64,000 bases of DNA from VXYK01 sp965214565 (GTDB lineage: Bacteria > Actinomycetota > Acidimicrobiia > Acidimicrobiales > Aldehydirespiratoraceae): positions 806,001 through 870,000 of the forward strand of contig OZ243951.1 in assembly GCA_965214565.1 (NCBI GenBank), in the 5' to 3' direction. The translations under genes were made by a program, and so were the position numbers. Under the pieces are notes generated by a model that worked only from the letters and a program-made list of their open reading frames with translations, did no database searches and had not been told where the DNA came from. Below, piece after piece: positions 52,930 to 58,971 of the stretch (position 1 is its first letter; every line of letters begins with the position of its first letter).

Positions 52930-53018
52930 TCGGGTTCCTTCCCGGGTCTTGGACCCGCTCGGTGCGAATCCGCTTCGAGCGCAAAGCTACGCGGGCATTG
53001 CTAAATCGCACCGCCGGA

Positions 53019-53053
53019 TGAGTGAACGAACAGTGAACACCCGGTGAAGATCC
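53019..53053 (-). promoter_or_regulatory. PHO box: three 11-bp direct repeats upstream of pstS
   Basis: Read on the minus strand, TTCAC recurs three times at exact 11-bp spacing (plus-strand GTGAA at 53022, 53033 and 53044), each within a GTTCAC-like unit. This is the layout of actinobacterial PhoP/RegX3 sites. It lies about 90 bp before pstS and just upstream of the divergent whiB7 promoter. Confidence 0.8.
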
Positions 53054-53075
53054 ACCGGTCCGATCGGCAGGTACG

Positions 53076-53114
53076 AATAATTCGGTTGACAGGTATGCTG
53101 AGACTCGCCAATCT
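53076..53114 (+). promoter_or_regulatory. Candidate whiB7 promoter
   Basis: A consensus -35 box TTGACA at 53086 is followed 17 bp later by a weak -10-like CAATCT at 53109. The bases just before the -35 box are AT-rich (GAATAATTC). In known WhiB7 promoters an AT-rich patch there is bound by the WhiB7 AT-hook, so autoregulation is plausible. The -10 assignment is uncertain. Confidence 0.5.
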
Positions 53115-53153
53115 GGTTTTAGCCGGAGTTTCCGGCCGCAGGACAGGACCGAC

Positions 53154-53294
53154 ATGAGCAACATTCACCGCACCGAATATCAGCATCAAGCTGACATCGC
53201 CGCGCGCGTAAATGTGCAGACGGTCATGCCAGCTTCTTGGTTTACCACGAAGCCGTATCACCCCCCGCGGCCCTTCGGCGCTCCCTCCGGGTAA
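53154..53294 (+). CDS. Upstream ORF (leader peptide) of whiB7, 46 aa
   Basis: This short frame begins at an ATG with a weak AGGA upstream and ends 23 nt before a perfect 17-bp hairpin in the whiB7 leader. Its last codons (about PPRPFGA) contain GCGGCCCTTCGGCG, which resembles the hairpin's second arm at 12 of 14 positions. It could therefore pair with the first arm. This suits translation-dependent attenuation, as known for whiB7 in other actinobacteria. The peptide itself need not have a function. Confidence 0.55.
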   Translation: MSNIHRTEYQHQADIAARVNVQTVMPASWFTTKPYHPPRPFGAPSG

Positions 53295-53317
53295 CTCGAC
53301 CCAACAAACGGGAAGTA

Positions 53318-53356
53318 CGCAGAAAGGCCGCTGGTAGACCCAGCGGCCTTTCTGCG
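53318..53356 (+). terminator. Leader hairpin/attenuator before whiB7
   Basis: CGCAGAAAGGCCGCTGG and its exact complement enclose a 5-nt loop (53335-53339), giving a 17-bp perfect stem between the short upstream ORF and whiB7. The T-run after it is poor (TTAC), so its strength as an intrinsic terminator is uncertain. A competing antiterminator segment lies at 53267-53280. Confidence 0.6.
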
Positions 53357-53434
53357 TTACCCGGCCAACACCCGCCGCACAAGAACAGCCCACCAACACC
53401 GACACAAAACCCAAACACGGAAGGAGACGGGGAC

Positions 53435-53797
53435 ATGTCAACCCTCGTCGACATCACTGAACAACTCCAAGCCGACAACACCACGTGGGAGACCCACGCG
53501 GCCTGCAAAGCGGTCGACAATGCCTACGACCTGTTCTTCTCCGACGACATCGGAGAGATCTCGGCTGCGAAGCGCGTCTGTGCCGAGTGCCCGGTGATTG
53601 CCCCCTGCCTCGAAACTGCTCTCGACAACCAGGAGCAGTGGGGAGTCTGGGGTGGGCAGCTCTTCGTGAACGGTGAGATGTTGTCCGTCAAACGCCGCAG
53701 GGGCCGTCCTCCCAAGGTGGCTCGTCCCGAGGATCTGATGCCGGTCGTTCCGGTGCCGATACATCTTCGGGAACGGGCAGAGCGGCGGACCGCTTAA
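53435..53797 (+). CDS. whiB7: WhiB7-like iron-sulfur transcription regulator
   Basis: This encodes 120 residues from the ATG at 53435, with GGAG 9 nt upstream. The four cluster-binding cysteines are in HAACKAV, then VCAECP and APCLE. The conserved turn is WGVWGG, followed by a basic AT-hook, KRRRGRPPK. The sequence after the turn (LFVNGEMLSVKRRRGRPPK) follows the mycobacterial WhiB7 pattern closely. WhiB7 partners the housekeeping sigma factor and switches on intrinsic antibiotic resistance when translation is inhibited. A C-terminal tail of about 25 residues is longer than usual. Confidence 0.85.
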   Translation: MSTLVDITEQLQADNTTWETHAACKAVDNAYDLFFSDDIGEISAAKRVCAECPVIAPCLETALDNQEQWGVWGGQLFVNGEMLSVKRRRGRPPKVARPEDLMPVVPVPIHLRERAERRTA

Positions 53798-53870
53798 CGG
53801 CGCTGATCGACCACTCCCCCAAGAACCCGGGCAACGGCTAAAGCGAGCCCCGGTACTTGGTCGATCAGCG

Positions 53871-53969
53871 CCGGAGCGGCCGCGTTGCTAACGCCGGGCG
53901 CAGCCGGAGCCGCCGCGTTGCTATCGCCGGGCGCAGCCGGAGCCGCCGCGTTGCTATCGCCGGGCGCAG
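53871..53969. repeat. Three 33-bp tandem repeats between whiB7 and tlpA
   Basis: Three consecutive 33-bp units begin with CCGGAGCCGCCGCG; the first differs at two positions. Unit length is a multiple of three, but no frame with a good start uses it. The rest of the 211-bp interval shows nothing else. Confidence 0.9.
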
Positions 53970-54008
53970 CCGGGCCGTTCTGCGGGGTAGCGTTCTGTCC
54001 AAATCCTC

Positions 54009-54596
54009 ATGTCCTCGCTCTGTAGATTCACCGCGTTCTGGCGCATCGCCGCGGTCTTGTTGACCGTGGTGTTCGTCGCCGCTTGCGCGGGGGACTCCGG
54101 CAGCGAGTTCGGCGAGGCCAACAGGATCGCGCTCACTGACGGAGCCCTCAGTCCCGAGGGCAGTACCGGCCGGACCCCGGCCGTTGAGGGCTCCATCCGC
54201 GATCTCGGGTTCGCCTCTCTGTCCGGTGGTGAGTCAGACACATTCGCGAACCATCTCGACAAGCCGCTGGTGGTCAACTTTTTCGCCGCCTGGTGCAGTC
54301 CGTGCCGTGCCGAACTGCCCGAGTTTGAGAGCGTCTACCAGGAGCTCTCCGGCGAGGTGAACTTCATCGGCATCAGCCGCGACGACTCCGCCGACGCGTC
54401 ACTCGAACTGTTGGCCGAGACGGGCGTGACCTATCCGTCGGGTTGGGACGTCGACGGGTCGCTGTTCCCCGAACTGGGTCTGCTCGGCATGCCCAGCACG
54501 CTGATGGTCGACCGCGATGGAGTGGTCGCCGAGCAGTGGAGCGGAGTGCTCACTGCTCAGGGGCTGCGCGACCTGATCACGGAGCACCTGCTCTGA
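54009..54596 (+). CDS. TlpA/ResA-like thioredoxin lipoprotein
   Basis: This encodes 195 residues. An N-terminal hydrophobic segment ends at the lipobox-like FVAAC, so the protein is anchored outside the membrane. The thioredoxin fold has VVNFFAAWCSPCRAELPEF with the redox CSPC pair and a cis-Pro region GMPSTLMVDRDG. It should reduce disulfides in exported proteins, for example during cytochrome c maturation. Electrons come from the CcdA-like protein encoded directly downstream, with which it overlaps by 1 nt. Confidence 0.9.
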   Translation: MSSLCRFTAFWRIAAVLLTVVFVAACAGDSGSEFGEANRIALTDGALSPEGSTGRTPAVEGSIRDLGFASLSGGESDTFANHLDKPLVVNFFAAWCSPCRAELPEFESVYQELSGEVNFIGISRDDSADASLELLAETGVTYPSGWDVDGSLFPELGLLGMPSTLMVDRDGVVAEQWSGVLTAQGLRDLITEHLL

Positions 54597-55699
54597 TGGG
54601 CGTCTACGCCTTCCCGTTCGCGCTTGGACTGGTCGCGGCGTTCAACCCCTGTGGCTTCGCCCTGCTGCCCGTCTACCTGTCTTATTTCCTGGGTGTTGAC
54701 GGTGACGACAAGGCCAGCCGTCTGGCCACCATTGTGCGCGGTCTCGTCGTCGGCCTGGTCATGACCGCAGGATTCATCGCGGTGTTCGGGCTCTGCGGAG
54801 TGGCATTCGAGACTGTGATCAATCAGGGCACCGTGTTCGAGTACACGGGATACGTGACGATCGCCATCGGCGTGTTGATGCTTCCGCTGGGCGTCTTCAT
54901 GGCGCTGGGGAAGGACTTCGTGCTGCGACTTCCGAAACTGAACGTGGGAACCGGTAGCCGGGACCTCTCGTCGGTGTTCCTCTTCGGTGTGAGTTACGCG
55001 GTCGTTTCGCTGTCGTGCACCATCGGGTTGTTCCTGTCGTCAGTCACCAACTCGTTCACCACCGACGGGTGGTTGGAGGGATTCGGAAACTTCCTCGCCT
55101 ACGCGCTGGGGATGGGCGCCTTGATCACTTTCTTGACCATGAGTCTGGCACTCGCCAAGACCGATGTGGTCGCCGGGATGCGACGGGTGCTTCCCTACGT
55201 GAGCCGAGTGTCGGGTTTCGTGCTGTTGGCCGCTGGCCTATATCTGATCGACTACGGCTATTTCGAGATCCGAGTGTTGTCCGGTGATGCCTATTCGAGT
55301 CCGCGGGTCGACCGTTTCTTGGAGTTCCAGGCAGCAGTCAACAACTGGATTCAGGACACCACGCCGGAACGTATAGCAGTCATCAGCGTGCTCGGGGTCA
55401 TCGGTGCACTGATCGTCGGCTGGCGCGACCTCGAGCCCGACCGAATCAAGCGGCTCAGCGTCACCTCGGGGTACGCCTGCAGCTACCTGATCATCGAGTT
55501 CCTGTTCAACGGTGGCGAGTTCATCTTCTTACCGCTGGTGCGCTTCGTCGGTGGGTGGCCGTTGCGGACAGTCAACTGGTTCAGCGATCCGCTGCGTTTC
55601 GGGGTGCCGATCGAGGTCCTGATCACCACGCTGGTGGTCTGGGTCGTGTGGCGACGAATCGCGGGCCGTCTCCGCACCGCACAGGTCGAGGGCGTTTGA
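54596..55699 (+). CDS. CcdA-like transmembrane thiol transporter with C-terminal extension
   Basis: This encodes 367 residues. The two conserved half-repeat motifs each carry one Cys: AAFNPCGFALLPVYLSY and VSLSCTIGLFLSSVTNSF, the redox pair that moves electrons from cytoplasmic thioredoxin outward. The family core is about 230 residues. Here the chain continues for about 130 residues with two or three more hydrophobic segments that I do not recognise. Coupling to the TlpA gene supports a joint role in extracytoplasmic reduction. Confidence 0.87.
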   Translation: MGVYAFPFALGLVAAFNPCGFALLPVYLSYFLGVDGDDKASRLATIVRGLVVGLVMTAGFIAVFGLCGVAFETVINQGTVFEYTGYVTIAIGVLMLPLGVFMALGKDFVLRLPKLNVGTGSRDLSSVFLFGVSYAVVSLSCTIGLFLSSVTNSFTTDGWLEGFGNFLAYALGMGALITFLTMSLALAKTDVVAGMRRVLPYVSRVSGFVLLAAGLYLIDYGYFEIRVLSGDAYSSPRVDRFLEFQAAVNNWIQDTTPERIAVISVLGVIGALIVGWRDLEPDRIKRLSVTSGYACSYLIIEFLFNGGEFIFLPLVRFVGGWPLRTVNWFSDPLRFGVPIEVLITTLVVWVVWRRIAGRLRTAQVEGV

Positions 55700-55705
55700 T
55701 CGCGG

Positions 55706-56338
55706 TCAAGGAGCGAGACGCTCGGTTGTCCAGGCGTCGGCCTCTCGACGGTAGCGGACCCGGTCGTGGAGACGGTCCGGGCGGCCCTGCCAGAACTCGA
55801 CTCGATGCGGTGTGATCAGGTACCCACCCCAGTGGGCAGGTCTCGGGACCTCATCGGGGTACTGCTGTTCAAGTTCAGCGACGCGCGCTTCGAGTTCGAT
55901 CCGGGAGGAGAGGACTTCTGACTGCTCGCTGGCGCAGGCGCCGATCTGCGCGCCGCGGGGCCGGCTAGCAAAATACGCGTCAGATTCCGATTCGGGGACA
56001 TGGCTGACCTCTCCCACGACGCGGACTTGCCGCTCGATCTCGCGCCACACCATCGTCAAGGCGGCGCGGCCGCTGGCTTCAAGCTGGCGGCCCTTGGCCG
56101 ACAGGCGGTTGGTGAAAAACACGAATCCGCGGCTGTCGACTCCCTTCAACAACACCGCTCGGGCATCGGGCCAACCGTCGGCGTCTACCGTCGACAACAC
56201 CATGGTGTCGGCAATGTAGGGGTTGACTTCTGTCCAGAGGTCGAACCAAGCGCTGAACTGCATCATGGGGTCGTCGGCAACGTCTGAGACATCAAGCCCA
56301 ATACGCCCGAACTCTTCACGCATCGCGGCCATGTCCAT
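55706..56338 (-). CDS. pdxH: Pyridoxamine/pyridoxine 5'-phosphate oxidase
   Basis: This encodes 210 residues. FMN- and substrate-binding stretches are FVFFTNRLSAKGRQLEAS, ERQVRVVGEVSHV, SRPRGAQIGACASEQSEVL and EFWQGRPDRLHDRVRY, all in the usual PdxH order. It makes pyridoxal 5'-phosphate. It is convergent with ccdA and divergent from the fluoride-channel genes. Confidence 0.95.
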   Translation of the reverse strand: MDMAAMREEFGRIGLDVSDVADDPMMQFSAWFDLWTEVNPYIADTMVLSTVDADGWPDARAVLLKGVDSRGFVFFTNRLSAKGRQLEASGRAALTMVWREIERQVRVVGEVSHVPESESDAYFASRPRGAQIGACASEQSEVLSSRIELEARVAELEQQYPDEVPRPAHWGGYLITPHRVEFWQGRPDRLHDRVRYRREADAWTTERLAP

Positions 56339-56361
56339 TGCCGGAGCCTACTGTTTGCGGG

Positions 56362-56739
56362 GTGAGCGCTAGTCGTCTATTCGCAATCGCAGGCTTGGCA
56401 GCGGCGGGAATTGCCGGTGCGTCGTTGCGATGGGCCGCTACCGAGATCATCGACGACCCGTTGGCGACCCTGCTGCTCGTCAACAGCGCCGGTGCGTTCA
56501 TTCTGGGGATGTTGCTGCGCACCCATGCGGTGCATTCATCAATCCGGCTCTGCCTCGGTGTCGGTTTCTGCGGTTCGCTCACCACCTTCTCCACACTGGC
56601 GGCTGAGATAGCCGAGCGCATCGACCACGGTCAGTTGGTGAATGCGGCGGGCTTCACGGCGGTCACCGTTGGCGCCGGACTGATCGCGGTCATCACCGGC
56701 AGCCGATTGGGCACCCAGTTGGAGAGCAGACGCGCATGA
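56362..56739 (+). CDS. crcB: Fluoride channel subunit (FluC/CrcB), first of a pair
   Basis: This encodes 125 residues from the GTG at 56362; a TTG at 56338 is in frame but overlaps the pdxH start. There are four membrane helices with family motifs GASLRWAA, LLVNSAGAFILGML and GFCGSLTTFSTLAAE. Its stop overlaps the second crcB by 4 nt. Paired, non-identical crcB genes are common in Gram-positive bacteria and form a heterodimeric fluoride exporter. Confidence 0.9.
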   Translation: MSASRLFAIAGLAAAGIAGASLRWAATEIIDDPLATLLLVNSAGAFILGMLLRTHAVHSSIRLCLGVGFCGSLTTFSTLAAEIAERIDHGQLVNAAGFTAVTVGAGLIAVITGSRLGTQLESRRA

Positions 56740-57056
56740 CCGCGATGGCATTCGGCGCCGCCGCTCTGATCGGCACACTGGCCCGTTGGCAACTCGGTGC
56801 GCGCCTCAGATCACCGCAGGGAACCTTGGTCGCCAACGTATTGGGGTCGTTCGCTTTCGGCCTGTTGCACGCGGCCGGCCCCGACGAGGTGGTCATCGTC
56901 GGTATCGGCGGGCTCGGTGCGTTCACGACGTTCTCGGCGCTGGCCGGAGAACTCATCGAGATGTGGCCCCGCTCCCGCAGCCGCACCCTGGGCTACGGAT
57001 CACTCACCCTCATCGCAGGCGTAGCCGCCGCCTGGCTCGCCATCTCCCTGACCTAG
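56736..57056 (+). CDS. crcB: Fluoride channel subunit (FluC/CrcB), second of a pair
   Basis: This encodes 106 residues with four helices and the motifs GTLARWQLG, LVANVLGSFAFGLL and GGLGAFTTFSALAGEL. It is coupled to the first subunit (ATGA). Its last codons (WLAISLT) are part of a 28-bp direct repeat that recurs about 1 kb downstream on the far side of a pseudogene. Confidence 0.9.
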   Translation: MTAMAFGAAALIGTLARWQLGARLRSPQGTLVANVLGSFAFGLLHAAGPDEVVIVGIGGLGAFTTFSALAGELIEMWPRSRSRTLGYGSLTLIAGVAAAWLAISLT

Positions 57057-57059
57057 CCT
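57032..57059 (+). repeat. Direct repeat, left copy (crcB 3' end)
   Basis: CTGGCTCGCCATCTCCCTGA and the following CCT are identical at 58043. With one mismatch the match extends to 28 bp. This copy includes the crcB stop region. The two copies bracket about 1 kb of foreign-looking sequence. Confidence 0.85.
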
Positions 57060-57281
57060 TCTCGCTGAATCAGGTTCCGCTTCTATCAGGTGATGCCTCT
57101 GATAGTGAGCGACGACTCCAGTCTGCTGCCGACAAGGGAGCGCTGACAGGCCATGGGTGCGCCGATTGGCACCTGATGCGCAATTGAAGCTTCACTCAGG
57201 CCACCGACGAATTCGACCTCAAGCCCGGCTTGTCGAAATTCGCGCATCAGGTCGTTCTCGAAACATCCATCAAATCGTTCC

Positions 57282-57964
57282 TATATCGTCCATTGCCGCG
57301 TCGACATCGCCCGCGTCGATGGGATCGCTCGTGACCCGGTTCGCGTCCGTCGGCTGCTCCGGTCATTGGCCCGCAACATTTCCACCCGAGCCACGCTCCG
57401 AACCCTGGCCCAAGACGCGGACGGCGGCAACCTCGACCCGAAGACCGTCACGAGCTACCTCTCTGCCCTCGAGCGAGTGTTCGTCGCGGACGACGTGCCG
57501 GCGTGGTCGCCTCGCATGAGATCGAAGGTCGCGCTGCGTTCCGCACCCGCGCGGCAACTGGTCGACCCCGCACTGGCGTGCGCGATGCTCAGGACCGGAC
57601 CCGAACGGCTGCTCAACGATCTCGAGTCGTTCGGCCTGCTCTTCGAATCGCTCGTGCTGCGCGATCTGCGGGTGTACGCGGGACCGCTGCGCGGCTGGGT
57701 CGGGCACTATCGGGACGAGACCGGCCTAGAAGCAGACGCCATCGTCGAACTCGGCGACGGTGCCTGGGCAGCGTTCGAAGTGAAACTGGGGGGCGAGCGA
57801 GCCATCGAGCATGCGGCGGCGTCGCTCACCAAGCTCGCAGGACGAGTCGACGATACCGTCCGCCGCAGGCTCGCGGCCCTCGCCGTGGTGACCGCCACTG
57901 GCGGATACGCATACCAACACCCGACGGCGTTTCGGTCATCCCCATCACGACCCTCGGCCCATAG
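57282..57964 (+). pseudogene. 3' fragment of an AAA-14/DUF4143 ATP-binding protein
   Basis: The frame reads like the C-terminal half of DUF4143 proteins: RVDIARVDGIARDPVRVRRL, then LARNISTRATLRTLA, then VTSYLSALERVFVADDVPAW, then LLFESLVLRDLRVYA and FEVKLGG. The N-terminal ATPase domain with its P-loop is missing. Near 57918-57922 the natural ending (DGVSVIPITTLGP, stop at 57962) lies in another frame, so a one-base shift is present. It is both truncated and frameshifted. Confidence 0.75.
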
Positions 57965-58042
57965 CGCATGCACAAACGGTGACCGATATGGGTTCATCAC
58001 CAAACACCCTCCGCAACGATCGCATCCTGGTCCACCGAGATA

Positions 58043-58070
58043 CTGGCTCGCCATCTCCCTGACCTCGCCT
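58043..58070 (+). repeat. Direct repeat, right copy
   Basis: This repeats the crcB 3' end sequence at 57032-57059. It lies about 55 bp before the VapBC genes. Confidence 0.85.
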
Positions 58071-58100
58071 AGACAAGGCACCACAAGCAGTTGATTACTC

Positions 58101-58118
58101 TGATATCTATAGATATCA
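58101..58118. promoter_or_regulatory. Palindromic operator of the vapBC pair
   Basis: TGATATCTATAGATATCA is a perfect 18-bp palindrome ending 7 nt before the vapB GTG. It overlaps any likely -10 region and is the expected place for autorepression by the VapB/VapC complex. The closeness to the start suggests a leaderless or very short-leader mRNA. Confidence 0.75.
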
Positions 58119-58125
58119 TCAGATC

Positions 58126-58347
58126 GTGACCGATCTCTTGATCAGAGACGTTCCTGAGGACGTGGTGGCCAAAATTGATGTCAAGGCGGCGACTGCGGGG
58201 CTCTCACGGGCCGAATACCTGCGACGAGTGCTGTTGCGCGAACAAGCCGACTCATCAAGCGAGGTAACCGTCGAATCCTTGGCGCGAATCGCGGAGATGT
58301 GCAGCGACCTGGGGCGGCCGGAGGTGATGGCCGGTGCTTGGACGTGA
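58126..58347 (+). CDS. vapB: VapB-type antitoxin (ribbon-helix-helix)
   Basis: This encodes 73 residues from GTG. The N-terminus (LLIRDVPEDVVAKIDVKAATAGLS) and RAEYLRRVLLREQ are typical of FitA/VapB ribbon-helix-helix antitoxins. The rest should wrap the toxin. The stop overlaps the toxin start by 4 nt (GTGA). Confidence 0.85.
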   Translation: MTDLLIRDVPEDVVAKIDVKAATAGLSRAEYLRRVLLREQADSSSEVTVESLARIAEMCSDLGRPEVMAGAWT

Positions 58348-58787
58348 CCACATGGCTTGCCGACAAGTCTGCTCTGGCACGACTGGCCCTGAGCCCGGAC
58401 GCCGAGAGATGGGCTTTGAACATTCAGCGTGGTCGCGTGCGCGTTACCACCGTGACTCTTCTTGAGATCGGATTCTCCACACGATCGGCGGCCGATTATC
58501 GTGCCACGCTCGCCGAGTCGCCGGTCGCGCTCATGCCCGTTGAGTACCTGACGCCCAAGATCGAGGCCCGAGCGCTCGATGTGCAGTTGGCCTTGGCGAA
58601 CAGGGGGCATCACCGAGCGCCGTCGATCCCCGACCTGCTGATCGCGGCGACAGCCGAAATGTCTCGACTCACCGTTCTCCACGTCGACAAAGACTTCGAG
58701 TTGATCGCAGAGGTCACGCGACAGCCAGTGGAAGCTCTCCGCCTGAACCCGGATCACCCGGAGACGAACCCGACCAGCACCGTGTAA
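58344..58787 (+). CDS. vapC: VapC-type PIN-domain toxin
   Basis: This encodes 147 residues from the GTG overlapping the antitoxin stop; an upstream TTG/ATG frame is inside vapB. PIN acidic residues lie in WLADKSALARL, TLLEIGFS, SIPDLLIAATAE and HVDKDFELIAE. It would be a Mg-dependent RNase restrained by VapB. It is convergent with the helicase pair. Confidence 0.88.
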   Translation: MTTWLADKSALARLALSPDAERWALNIQRGRVRVTTVTLLEIGFSTRSAADYRATLAESPVALMPVEYLTPKIEARALDVQLALANRGHHRAPSIPDLLIAATAEMSRLTVLHVDKDFELIAEVTRQPVEALRLNPDHPETNPTSTV

Positions 58788-58846
58788 CGGCTCGCGGTCA
58801 AGTCGAGTCGAGTCCCGCTGACCCACGCCCACCTCCGCCTTCCCAC

Positions 58847-58963
58847 CTAGGTCCGATAATGCTGCGGCGCGGTGTTCCCCACAAGCCGATCAAGCGTGGC
58901 GAAGGTGAACTCTTTGCCGCGCGTGGCCTTGATTAGCTTCGGCATGCCCTCGAAGGACCGCAT
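58847..58963 (-). CDS. Possible 38-aa ORF after the HelD-like gene
   Basis: An ATG 8 nt beyond the HelD-like stop opens a short, sensible-looking frame (MRSFEGMPKLIKATRGKEF..). It could be a small coupled gene or a fragment of a lost one. No family is recognised and no ribosome site is evident. Confidence 0.3.
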   Translation of the reverse strand: MRSFEGMPKLIKATRGKEFTFATLDRLVGNTAPQHYRT

Positions 58964-58971
58964 CGTAGAGG

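Noticed and set aside
53871..53969. CRISPR-like array
   Set aside because: The 33-bp units are directly adjacent with no spacers. No cas genes occur in the window.
57366..58094. Reading the DUF4143-like frame as an intact 242-aa gene
   Set aside because: The P-loop domain is missing, the natural C-terminus lies in another frame after about 57920, and the remaining tail is read-through into a repeated crcB end.
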